Assembly: GCF_040712315.1 (NCBI RefSeq)
Contig: NC_134013.1
Coordinates: 48,629,001 to 48,693,000 of the forward strand
DNA from: Castanea sativa
Lineage: Eukaryota > Streptophyta > Magnoliopsida > Fagales > Fagaceae
Direction of reading: 5' to 3'
Length of the DNA: 64,000 nucleotides
Shown: positions 1 through 10,556 of the stretch, piece by piece
Position numbering within the stretch: position 1 is the stretch's first letter
Layout: the number at the start of each line of letters is the position of its first letter
Notes under the pieces: model-generated
The model's input: only the letters and a program-made list of their open reading frames with translations
Database searches by the model: none
What the model was told of the DNA's origin: nothing
Position numbers and translations under genes: made by a program

Positions 1-1254
1 ATGAAAGGAATCAATGAAGACCAATGAGAAGATGATGAACATGACAAGGATTTTAGCACAAGAGTCAATGATGGGAGTTGTGAAAAAATCTTCCAATGCG
101 TAAATTTAAAGTATTGCATACTTAGGGAAACATCATGAGGGTTTTTAAGCCTTTTACATCCTTCCTTACAATAACATGAACCCGGCCTACATTACAACCT
201 TTGAATAAAGCCCTCCTTGAAGTCTTGTTGATTGAAAGCACACATTTAGCTCTGATGATATTTTCTCTTGGATATTAAGAAGGAAAATTGCTCAAGATTA
301 TCAAGCCCCACTGGCAGATATCTTTAAAAGACCAAAATTTTTTTTCTAAGCCCTAAACAATCACTATGTTTGCTCCCAACAATAAATGACTCTCAAGAGA
401 ACAAATTTCCAAATTCTCAAAAATTTTCAAATCTTCAAACTTAGGATTTTTCCCTTTGTTGCTTGTTCCCAACATTTGTGATCCCCAAGCAATTTATTCC
501 TTTGATTGTCTTTGAAGACTTTATCTAAAAAATTTTCAGAATGAAGAAGTAAATTTGATTACATGTTTTTAATGATTTCAAATCATTCCCAGCCAATGAG
601 ATCAAGTTAACAATTAAGCATTATGATTGGTCAAAGAGGTTGTTCAAAGGATCACCTTCTATTCGTTTGAAAAAGATAAAATTTCAAAAAAAAAATCTCA
701 TTCTAATTAAATTGCTTTCTTTTCAACAAAAAAAAAGAAAAGAAAGAAACTTATTTCAAAAAAGATTTTTCAAAACTTCATTTTTCAAAAAACAATTTTC
801 TTCGAACTACGTCTGTACCTGATCCTCTATGAGAGAAGTACGTAGACAACCTTCCATAGGCCCGATCGCATTCACTCAAAAAACTTTCTTTTTTCAAAGA
901 CTCAAAATAAAAACTTTTTTTTTGTGTGTGTGTGAATTTGGGCTAGGAGCATTTGTTTTGTATTAAGCATATCACCCATTTTCTATGCAAGCATGTCTAA
1001 ACTAGGGGCATTAGCCCAAAACATTTTTATAATAACGGAGTACTAACAAGTTCATGAGAAGAATCTTTTGCAGGGGCTGGACGTCGATTTTTAATCTACT
1101 TAACAATCACCATCAACCTTGAGTTTAGATGTGCCAATCGGCACTCTAACGGTGCCCATTAGCCCATCATCTCAGCAGTCCTTGTTTTGCCCAGTTTTGT
1201 GATTTTGATCTTGTTTTTTGGGTCGTTACACAATAAGATATTTCAAAATTCACA

Positions 1255-1530
1255 TTGATTGTTGAACTAGGGGCATTCAGCCATGCCTTATCCATTTTGA
1301 AAAAAAAAGAAAGAAAAAGAAATCATCTTTTCCTCATATATCAAGGTTTTCAAAAAATCATGCATCAATCTGCAAACAAGGGGCATTCGGCCATGCCTCA
1401 TTCATTTTCAAAAAAAGGGGACCACCATCATCATCTTTTAATGAAAAACCAAGATTTCAAGATTTCAAAAAAAAAAAAAAATCATGCATTCATTCCTAAA
1501 CTAGGGGCATTCAGCTCTGCCTCATTCAAA
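1255..1530 (+). repeat. Dispersed triplicate GGGGCATTC motif
   Basis: The phrase AACTAGGGGCATTCAGCCATGCCT and close variants occur three times, near 1263, 1378 and 1500, separated by A-rich runs. A related phrase, CTAGGGGCATTAGCCC, lies near 1003. These look like degenerate repeats of the Tat 3' region. The reading frame across them is fortuitous. Confidence 0.6.
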
Positions 1531-1628
1531 AGGGTGCAAACTCCATCAGAGCCAATCAAGATAAGTTTAAATTGGTACTACAAAACCTCATCAGGTGAAT
1601 TCTAAACTTATCTCATTTAAAGTTTCCA

Positions 1629-1845
1629 CATGTCCAAAAATTCCCATGACCAAAATCACGTGTCCAAAATTTCAATGCCCAAAATCACATGTCCAAAAAT
1701 TCTCATGACCAAAACCACATGTCCAAAATTCCCACGAACAAAATCACATGTCCAAAATTCCCATGACCCCCATGATCAAAATCACATGTCCGAAAAAAAT
1801 TCCCATGACCAAAATCACATATCCAAAAATTCCCATCTCAACATC
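1629..1845 (+). repeat. ~29-bp tandem array (CATGTCCAAAATTCCCATGACCAAAATCA-type)
   Basis: About seven imperfect copies of a 29-30 bp unit containing TGTCCAAAA and ATGACCAAAATCA start near 1631, 1661, 1690, 1720 and 1748, then continue. The open frame through it only reflects the absence of stop codons in the unit. It belongs to the Tat-A 3' region. Confidence 0.75.
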
Positions 1846-2183
1846 AAATTTTCAATTCCAAATTGTAAATTTTCAAAATCTCAAATTCTAAATTTCAAGT
1901 GTCAAAATTTCAAGTTGCACAAATTTCAAACCTCCAGTTTTCAAAACTTCAAGGAAAAGTTCAAACCCCAGGTTTCATGATTAAAATTTCAAGTCTTAAT
2001 TTTCAAAATTCCAAATCTTAAAATTTCAGATTTCAATTTCCAAGTTTCAAATCAAAATCTCAAATTTTTAAATTTCAATTTCAAAACTTCCAAGCTTCCA
2101 GAAAATCAAATCTTTTTCAAAAATAAAATCTTTTTAAATCATAGCTTTTCTTGATAAAATTCAAAATCAAGAGTGAGCAAATG

Positions 2184-3022
2184 TGTTAGGTTCTAAGGAT
2201 TTAGGATCTAAATGTATTAGAACTTCAATGTGTAATGTTGACAAACCATGATCAAAACTTAGAGTCTAGATTTAGGTTGCTCAAAGTATGTTTAATGTAA
2301 AGTTGGAATCGAGTAATTGCAGAAAATTATTGTTCACTTTCTTCTGCAAGGCTCGATCGATCAAAAATTAGACTCGATCAATCAAAGCTCATGCAAATTG
2401 TTTTTCTGCAAAATTTTCCAACTCAGCCTAAGCCCGTTTGACGTGTAGGGTTTTATGTTTTATGTTTCATATAAATAGGAAAACCCTAGCCACGTTTTAG
2501 GGTTGTTGTTTATGCTGTGTGTGTGAATTTCTAGTGAGATCTAGAGGTGTTTGCCTTCATACATGCTTAGGGTTATCAAGATCAAGATTGATGTCGAGAG
2601 CTTGGTGATCTTTTCAATTGCTGTATAAAGAGATTAAGGAAACACAAGTGGTGTACTTGTGGATGTTGTGGATCTGAGAAAGAAATAGTCTGTGGACTCG
2701 AAGCTGTCACGTCGTCGTGGTAGTAAGTTTTCTACTTGAGGTAGCAATAGGATGTTAGTGGTCTAAGTCGCTATTGTGTAAACTTCAATTCTTTCATAGT
2801 GGATCTTGTTTTACCTTGAAGATAGTTAGGTTAAATCCTCCCTAGGTTTTTTACTGGTTTGGTTTTCCTGGGTTATCAAATCATTGTGTTCTTTATTTTC
2901 CGCACTTGTTAATGATATGATTTGCTTGTGTTAACCTAGATCTGAATAATTTACCTAAGTTAATCACTTGGCTAAATAACTAGGTTAATCTGTTTGTGTT
3001 TAAGGGGTCTAAAAACTGTACA
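2184..3022 (+). mobile_element. 5' LTR of truncated copia element (Copia-1)
   Basis: An 839-bp segment starts TGTTAGGTTC and ends CTGTACA. Two bases later comes the initiator tRNA-Met primer site. It contains a TATA box (2470) and a GATCGATC-rich segment (2345-2390). No second LTR of this type is seen in the window, so the element lost its right half. The start could be 2182 instead of 2184. Confidence 0.8.
2470..2477 (+). promoter_or_regulatory. TATA box of Copia-1 LTR
   Basis: TATAAATA sits within the LTR about 550 bp before its 3' end, a usual place for the U3 promoter of a copia LTR. The assignment rests on motif and position only. Confidence 0.55.
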
Positions 3023-3024
3023 AG

Positions 3025-3038
3025 TGGTATCAGAGCAG
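3025..3038 (+). other. Primer binding site, tRNA-Met (Copia-1)
   Basis: TGGTATCAGAGCAG directly follows the LTR (2-bp spacer) and complements the 3' end of plant initiator methionine tRNA, the standard primer of copia elements. It fixes the LTR boundary and the plus orientation. Confidence 0.9.
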
Positions 3039-3095
3039 CTTAACTCTAGTGTTTAGATCCTTTGATCTAAGAGTTGATCCTTGACCCATGTTGTC

Positions 3096-3905
3096 ATGGA
3101 ATACGGTCACTCTCTTGTGATCCCACCTCATTTTGATGGGAACAACTATGCTTACTGGAAAGTAAGGATGAAAGCATTCTTGAAATCTATTGATGAGAGA
3201 GTCTAGAATTCCATTGAGTACGGATGGGAGAAGCCCACTACTCCAATTAGTGAGTGGCAAACTTCTCAGAAAGAAGCAGCTGCTTTTAATAGCTAAGCCA
3301 TAAATGCTATTTTTAATGTTGTTTCTATGGAGGAATTCAAGAGAATCTCAAATGTTGAGGTTGCTCATACTGTATGGAATATTCACCAAACTGTGCATGA
3401 AGGCATAAAGGTAGTTAAGATTAACAAATTATAGCAGTTAACATCTAGATTTGAAAGTATTAGAATGTCTGATGATGAATCTTTTGATGAATTCTATGCT
3501 AAACTGAATGATATTGTTAACTCTGCTTATAATTTGGGTGAAATCTATAATCAACCTAAGATTGTTAGGAAGATACTTAGATTTTTGACTGAGGACTTTA
3601 GACATAAAGTGACTGTCATTACTGAAGGCAAGGATATGGACTCCATCCCTGTTGATGAACTTGTAGGATCTCTCTAGTCCTATGAGTTAGACCTACCCAA
3701 GACAAACAAATCCAAATCAAAGGCTCTTAAGTCAGTTGATGATGTTGATGATAATAGATTTGATGATGAACTCTCTGCTACAGAGATTGCATATCTTGCC
3801 AAGAACTTTAGAAATTTTCTTCGGAACAATAACAAAAGGGCAAGAGGTAAAAACAATGCTGAACCTAGAAATTTTAGGAGGAATCATCATTCCAAAGCCA
3901 AATCG
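3096..3905 (+). pseudogene. Copia-1 gag remnant (UBN2-type gag)
   Basis: From the ATG at 3096 a single frame reads a copia gag: an N-terminal PPHFDGNNYAYWKVRM motif (typical of gag polyproteins with a UBN2 domain), a helical middle part (SDDESFDEFYAKLNDIV, ILRFLTEDF) and a basic C-terminus (RNFRNFLRNNNKRARGKN). The frame is kept throughout but carries in-frame stops near 3204, 3294, 3432 and 3675, so it is dead. It runs without a break into the 78-bp repeats at about 3890. Zinc knuckle, protease, integrase and RT are absent. Gag would form the particle that packages element RNA in the cytoplasm. Confidence 0.8.
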
Positions 3906-4560
3906 AGGTAGAAGAGATCCCCTTGATCATCAGATTATCAAAGTAGAGTAGATCCCTTTGATCATCATGCCAAAGCCAGATTGAGGTAGAGGAGATCCCC
4001 TTGATCATCAGATTATCAAAGTAGAGTAGATCCCTTTGGTCATCATTCCAAAGCCAGATCGAGGTAAAGGAGATCCCCTTAATCACCGGATTATTAAAGT
4101 AGAGGAGATCCCTTTGATCATCATTCCAAAGCCAGATCGAGGTAGAGGAGATCCCCTTGATCACCAGATTATCAAAGTAGAGTAAATTCCTTTGATCATT
4201 ATTCCAAAGCCAGATTGAGGTAGAGGAGATCCTCTTGATCATCAGATGATCAAAGTAGAGCAGATCCTTTTGATCATTATTCCAAAGCCAGATCGAAGTA
4301 AAGGAGAACCCTTCGGTCATCATTTCAGTTCTAGATTATCAAAGTAGAGGAGATCCCTTTGATCATCATTCCAAAGCCAGATCTAAGTAGAGGAGATCCC
4401 TTTGGTCACCATTTCAGTTCCAGATTATCAAAGTAGAGTAGATCCCTTTGATTGTGATCCCAGCAACTCCAAATCGAAGTAGAGGAGATTCCTTTGATCA
4501 TCATTCCAGAAACTTCAGATCAAAGTAAAAGAAGACCTTTAATTGGCATTTCAGACAACT
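3886..4560 (+). repeat. ~78-bp tandem array before Tat-A 3' LTR
   Basis: About eight copies of a unit made of two related halves, GATCCCTTTGATCATCATT with CCAAAGCCAGATCGAGG, then GATCCCCTTGATCATCAG with ATTATCAAAGTAGAG. Unit starts near 3916, 3993, 4071, 4149 and 4228 give a 77-79 bp period; later copies degrade. The phrase CATCATTCCAAAGCCA at the copia gag edge matches the unit, so the copia junction may have formed through microhomology. Confidence 0.85.
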
Positions 4561-4811
4561 CCATTTTTAAGATCAGGATAGAAAAGTCCTTTGGTCACCT
4601 TAATTGCCAAGAATCATGTCAACTACCAGCTGAGTTTGGTATTTTCATTCTTTTTGTCAAAAGATAAGGCTAGATCTATGTTCCAAAGTTTTAGATTCGA
4701 GGGCTAGGTAGTCTTTGAAAAATCAACCTCAATTAAATCATGGGCACTGAAATCAGTGTCTTTGTTTTACATTGACATTTACTTTTCAAGCTCTGTCAAT
4801 GAGGGACATTC
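4561..4811 (+). other. Pre-LTR region and polypurine tract of Tat-A
   Basis: Low-complexity sequence ends in a short purine-rich tract, TGAGGGACATT (4799-4810), immediately before the LTR. The last ~170 bp align by eye with 16480-16654 (GGGCTAGG.AATCTTTGAAAA.TCAACCTC, then ATCAGTGTCTTT and TTACATTGACATT), which precede LTR-B. This shows that both LTRs are in the 3' position. Confidence 0.75.
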
Positions 4812-7222
4812 TGTAGACACTCGATTTTCCACCCATGATTTAATCAAGGAGAATGACTCGAATGACCATCCATGTACCCAAAAAAAAAAATCATTATAAT
4901 TGTATCACATGCATCATTCTATTCTTCCATCACATGCACTAATTTGCCTTTGCATTACATGCATCATGTCATTCATTACATATCATCATAATGATCTTGA
5001 GATTCTAACGGTCTCAACGGTGTTTCCAGTTTCTAAATCGGACCATCGGATCAAAAGATATCGCATGATCAAGTTTGCACGGTCCATATGCATTGTGTCT
5101 AGGAGGAATCGACCACACGCGATTAATTTAAATTAATTCTGATTGGTCAAAAAATTAAAATTAATTAAATAATTTTGTGATTGGTTGATAATTAGTGTTT
5201 AAGATAGAGATGCATGCATAGGAATAAAAGGGATGGTTGGATGACAATAAAATTGTGGATAATTTGAACTTTATTATGATTTATTTTAAGGGATTTATCC
5301 ACAAGATAATGGGTCAAGATAATTGTTCAAGATAATGGTTCTTAAAAAGCCTAAATTATCCAAAAAAGAGATAATAAAACAATCATAAACGGAGGATGAA
5401 AACGTGCCTAAATACAAGGACCGGCAAAAAAAAAACCCTAGAAAGAGAGTCCAATTGGCACCCGAACACGAAAGCGCCTTCGGACTCAAATAGCCAATTC
5501 GGCTCTTTTGGAGTGCCGAACGGCACTTTGAAAGTGCCAAATTTTCAAGGGTTGGGTTTTGGCCCAATGGCCTTCGGGTGACGATAAAACACAGCCTTTT
5601 CGACTTTTTCGCAAAAGGATGCGTCTGGATTCAAACCCTAATCGTCCATACCTATTTTTTAGGGATTTCTGACCTCTATAAATAGAGGCTGAACCTCATA
5701 AAACCACCTTTTTTATGCTCTGAGGGCATACGTTTTGAGAGTAAAAGAGTGTTGATATTCTTTGATCCTCTTTGAGAATTGCTACAAGAATTAGAGTTTT
5801 TAAGTTTCAAGGATAACTAAATAAGTTTATTTGAACCCTAAAACATCTTCTGAAGAACAAAGGTTGTTTCCTTTACCCTATCTTTTTTATGCTCCCTTTT
5901 ATGTTAATGAATGTTTATTTCCATAACATGAATGATTCGTAATTGTTTTTTTTAAAGCATGATTGTTTTTTCCATATAATTGTTATAATCTTTTTCTTGA
6001 ATGTCAATAATTTGCATGTGAACAATACTTTTTCTTAAAAATAAAAATAGATCTGCGTCTTTATAAGATGTAGATCTAACTTTTTCTTAATAAAAAACGG
6101 ATTTGCATCTTTCTAAGATGTAAATCTAAATTTTCCTCAATTAAAAAACTGATTTGTATCTTTCTTAGATACCAATATGATTTTCTTTAACATATGCAGA
6201 TTTTTTAAATAAATAAAAAGATTAGCCTGTTTGGTGAGCAAGTTTTAACACACAAACATACATTTTAAACAACTTTACACACATTTCAACACACTTTTTC
6301 ACCCACACGTATATCAAAAACACTCAAACAGCATTACTTAAACTAAATTACCAAAGAACCCCTAAACATGTTTGTGCTTGTGTTTGTGTTTGTTTTAATT
6401 CATGATTGCATAAATTTAAATTATGAGTGAAACTCTCTTCTTAAAGAAAAATCCTTTTCATTTTTTTTTTAACATCTTAAAAAAGAAAATTTGATTTTTT
6501 TGTTATCAAAACCATTTTTTATTATTATTATCATAAAACAGATCTGATCTCTTACAAAACTCAAAACCATTTTTTTTTTATCTCTTAGAAACATATCTGA
6601 ATTTTTTAACCAACCAAAAGACTTTTATTTTTATTGAATAAAAACATATCTAAATTTTTTCCTTCAAAACCCACTTTTTTCTATATACTACAAAACTGAT
6701 CTGGTATTTTGACAAATTCAGTTTTTTACTAATTAAAACATATCTGATTCTTTTCAAAAGAAGAGATTTCATTCATAAAATAGACTTATGTAATTATGTT
6801 TTTCACATGTTCAACATATCATTCATGACATGCATTAATTGGTACATTGGTCACAAGAGTCTAGAAGACCAGACTCTGTCTGGGCTAAATGGGTGTCTAA
6901 CACCTTCTCATTCCGTAACCTAGCCTCCGAATCTAGTTCTTTTGGCTAAGTAGATCTAGTCTTATCTTTATTTATTTTGGGTAGATTGTAACTAGGACCC
7001 AAAGCCATGTAAAATTCAAATTTACAAATTTGTATTTTTTATTCAATCAATGAAATGAAGCAATTCAGTCATGTATTGTATTTTTAATTAGTTTTTCTTA
7101 TATTTTGTACATAAAAAATAAGTGGCGACTCCACACCACTTACCCAAAAAAGAGAGTTGCCCTAAAAAGCACACCAAAAAATCTCTCTTTTTTTGAGAGG
7201 CCAATTTTCCCGATCTCTCACA
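4812..7222 (+). mobile_element. 3' LTR of Tat-A (2.4 kb)
   Basis: Starts TGTAGACACTCGATTTTCC after the purine tract and ends GATCTCTCACA. It contains a TATA box (5677), long AGATCTG/poly-T runs (5930-6780) and TGGCGACTCC at 7123-7132. It shares start, end, internal order and roughly 70-75% of bases with 16655-18726. The next bases (GTATGTATTC) are not a primer site, so this is a 3' LTR, a solo LTR, or a 5' LTR whose primer site was lost. A segment near 6215-6370 may be a further small insertion. Confidence 0.8.
5677..5685 (+). promoter_or_regulatory. TATA box of LTR-A
   Basis: TATAAATAG followed by AGGCTGAACC. LTR-B has TATAAA in the same relative place (17395), which supports this as the LTR core promoter. 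Confidence 0.55.
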
Positions 7223-8893
7223 GTATGTATTCTTCATGTATCCTGTAGACATTGCCCCATGGTGGGCTAGTTGAGTATGTATATTCTGTATTGCCTCTTG
7301 ACAAGCCTAGACATTTGTGTATTATATTGCCCCACAATGGGCCTTGATGTATGATATTATCTCTTTTCTTCATGATGTATGTATAAAACAATGCCTCTTG
7401 TTAGACTTACATGTATGATTCTAGAAACTACCTTTGAGAGGGTCGATGTTTGACTTTAGGAAAAGTGCCTTTGAGAGGGCTGCTGATATATGTGAACAAC
7501 AATGCCTCTGATTAGGACTTACATGCAGAGTTTTAGGAAATTGCATTTGAGAAGGCTGATGTACAACTCTAGATGTTGCATTTGAGAAGGCTGATGTACA
7601 ACTCTAGATGTCGCCTTTAAGAGGGCTACTGATGTATGCAAGAAACAATGCCTCTAGGTAGGACTTACATGCATAATTCTAGGAAATCGCCTTTGAGAGG
7701 GCTACCAATGTATGCAAGAAACAATGCCTCTAGGTAGGACTTACATGTACAACTCTAGATGTCGCCTTTAAAAGGGTTGCTAATGTATGAAAGAAACAAT
7801 GCCTCTAGGTAGGACTTACATGTATGCACTTTCGCATTTTCATCATAGATGGTGGTTTTGAACCAGCTTGTGTCACACTCATTTGTATTGCACCGCAGTT
7901 TCACGAATTCATCAATGGATTTTGACAATGATCGTCCCGTTGGGGGGAGAGAATGGAGAGATTGCGTGAAATAAACTGCCCCAGTTTAGGGCTTCATGCG
8001 ATTCTTGACAGGAGGGACACATCCTCAGCGGGACGAACCCATTCTTGTATATTGGACAAGGTGGAGGGAACCATGCAAAATAAACTGCCCCAGTTTAGGG
8101 TTTTTCGGGGTTCCAAGCCTATAGACTGACTGAAAATGGCCTTAACTTCATAGGCCATACCGAATGTTGGTAATGAATGTGGACATTCTGAACGAAATCT
8201 CCTTAGACACACCTTGAGGCGGTATGCACTGATCACTCCCATTAATGCCTAGGTGGGCTAATATTTCAAAGACGGGTTTCTTGGGGCAACATTATAAGAA
8301 ATGACTCCCTCTATCCTCCAAATAAGCTAAAAAATGATGCTGGATGGCTAAGAATGGGTCCTAGCATCTCTCTATTGTAAGCTCTGATTACCGGGGTTGA
8401 ATTGACCCCTGAACCAGGTGAACAGGGCTTAGACAAATGAGGTTTAAGATGTTTTGGAGTGCTGAATGAGACGCACAAAGATAAACTGCCCCAGTGCAGG
8501 ATTTGTGCAGTCTCGGTTGCATGAGAGAGAATTTTTGACAATTCAGTTCGCTGCCAGGCCGACCACGCACTACAGCGAGTGCTAAAACAGAGGAATCTTT
8601 TCTCAAAGGTGGTCAAGATCCCAAACAAGGGGTAGTGGTCAAAATACATGGTTTGTGCCTGGGGGTTGAAAAACTCCAGCACATGTCCCGTGGGTCGGCG
8701 GCCCTACAATGTGCGCCACCTCAAGATTCGTGCATAAAAAGCTAGGTTCAGCCCAATTTCAGCTCATTCTGGTCTTTGATTTTCTGGGGTCTTCTTCTAC
8801 CCTTTTCTTCACCCAAAATATGTAGAAAACACTATTTTTCATCATTTTTCGCATAGATTTGCATTAGATCATCAGATTTAGCAAGATCCGTTC
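7223..8893 (+). other. 5'UTR-like repeat region upstream of Tat ORF1
   Basis: No coding frame. It holds a tandem array (7240-7835). The phrase ATAAACTGCCCCAGTTTAGGG then recurs near 7970 and 8080 and, altered, near 8480. 8740-8890 is a pyrimidine-rich leader just before the ORF1 start. In Tat/Ogre elements a long repetitive leader precedes ORF1, which fits. No primer binding site is visible at its left edge. Confidence 0.5.
7240..7835 (+). repeat. ~75-bp tandem array (GCCTCTAGGTAGGACTTACATG)
   Basis: Units with AACAATGCCTCTAGGTAGG, ACTTACATG and GAAATCGCCTTTGAGAGG recur with a 75-76 bp period (7650, 7725, 7801). Older, shorter or mixed units lie before them (7391, 7504, plus a 35-bp sub-repeat near 7555-7620). 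Confidence 0.75.
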
Positions 8894-9084
8894 ATGGATG
8901 CACTTGGTGCTCACTCCTATGACACTTTGGTCAAGCTTGAGAGGGAGTCTTATTATGAGAAGAAGCTTAGGAGGTGGTTGAGCTCCTTTTCTTGCGGTGA
9001 TCGGGCATTTATCCAACGACTTCTTGGAGATGCTACTGCTCTTCTCCACACCACACTAGATTGGCATTTGTTGGAGGTCATTAC

Positions 9085-10306
9085 TGATGGATAAAATACA
9101 TGTTTATATCGTATACAAAACTTACGCAGTGGAAAAATAATGGATCTACTTCATTCATAAAAGTTAACATGTACTATGTAAGTTTCAGAATTTGAGAAGA
9201 AGAGAATGTACCTTGGAGCGGTGAATTTCAAAACCAAAGATCAGAAGCACTTGGGAACACTTTTAATCTTCACTCCAATTCCACTAACACCCAAGATGTG
9301 TGGTCTCTCAATCAGTTTTCAAAGGGAGAATGTCAAAGTGTCTAACACTTCTTACACACCATTTCACAATAGTGTTCTATCTTTTTTCACACATAAAAAA
9401 TCATGTATGTTTTTCTCTTTGTATCTAACTGATTATCCAATTAGGCTGGCCTTTTGAGCCTTTCGATTTAGGCTTAAGTGTATGGCTTGGAGTGGGACCA
9501 AAATGGACCAATAAGATACTAGCTCCAATGGGCCTTAGGCTTTTCTGTCAACTCTTGACAATTCCAAAGTTACCATTAATTATATTTAATACAACTATAT
9601 AAATATAATTGCACTCTAGGTCTTATTTATAAATTATATCCCAAGACTTTATTGTACATGCAACCCCTTCATAAAATATTCGTAGTAATACAAAGTCATG
9701 AATAAAGACTGCCACTTTATAGATTACTACATCTTAATTCCTTGAATACCCGGCTTAATCCTTTAAGTTATTCATCATATATTTATAAAATCCAATTCTA
9801 TAAATATATACTTTAGTAACTTCTTACCAAAGTAGTTAGGTCTAACTTTCTGAATAACCAAACCCATTAAACTTATCTCAAGGGAATATTTTGTATCTCT
9901 GTTAAGAGACTATGAATTCCATCTTGAGAATATATGTTTCATCAACACTAAATGTGATTGCCCAACACACTAAGGTTTTGACCGTAACTATAGATCTCAC
10001 TCCTGATATATTAAAGCAACATACACTTCATGATCAGGTCCATTATCCTCTCAGGATTAAGAGTTTATGTAAATAGAAGTCGTGAATTTATTATTTATTT
10101 GACAGTCGTTAGGAGAATAATAAATCTCACAGCGGTCCAGTTCAATATGTTTTTACTCTTAAAACATATCAACATACCAACTAGAAATCTCTATTTCCAT
10201 GATCAAGACAAATCATCTTAGTTGATATGTTATAGTCTTCACAGATGAAATGCCCAATTTTATTACTGATTGCGAACTTAAATTCTGTGTTTACAAAGAA
10301 CTTGTG

Positions 10307-10370
<64 letters not shown>

Positions 10371-10556
10371 TCTGTGACTAAATCACATATTATGCATATC
10401 ATAGACTATATGATAATGTCTCAATATTCATGTTACCATTATTTTTAGATAATCATAAAACAACTTTATTAAACATAATATTAAGTCATACATAATGTCA
10501 TACATAATAACATACATAGCATCATACAATAGGATTTAAGAGCACGCATCCTAACA
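9085..10556 (-). mobile_element. Copia solo LTR inserted in Tat-B ORF1 (TSD ATTAC)
   Basis: A 1472-bp segment bounded by perfect 5-bp duplications, ATTAC at 9080-9084 and at 10557-10561. Read on the minus strand it starts TGTTAGGATGCGTGC and ends TTTTATCCATCA, so TG...CA ends are present. The start matches a common plant copia LTR type. There is no internal domain, so it is a solo LTR left by LTR-LTR recombination. Leaving out the LTR and one ATTAC keeps the ORF1 frame, which confirms the boundaries. Confidence 0.9.
10308..10368. repeat. (TA)n microsatellite
   Basis: About 30 uninterrupted TA dinucleotides inside the copia solo LTR. Length is likely to vary between individuals and to be affected by assembly. 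Confidence 0.95.

Larger units (their letters stand above)
1..2183 (+). mobile_element. 3' non-coding region of a Tat-lineage Ty3/gypsy element (Tat-A)
   Basis: AT-rich, with no coding frame that looks real. Around 810-860 the text TACGTCTGTACCTGATCC followed by GTACGTAGACAACC resembles a motif I know downstream of pol in Ogre/Tat elements. Further on are tandem arrays and long runs of AAATTTCAA-like low complexity (1850-2110). Together with the polypurine tract and LTR that resume at 4799, this suggests the stretch between pol and the 3' LTR, later split by Copia-1 at 2184. The family assignment comes from memory of related elements and is moderately sure. Confidence 0.5.

Noticed and set aside
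1630..1980. 116-codon His/Ser/Lys-rich frame
   Set aside because: Product of the 29-bp array and AAATTTC low complexity; no start context or homology.
3025..3038. tRNA gene fragment
   Set aside because: Only the 3'-complementary primer site is present; no cloverleaf or A/B boxes.
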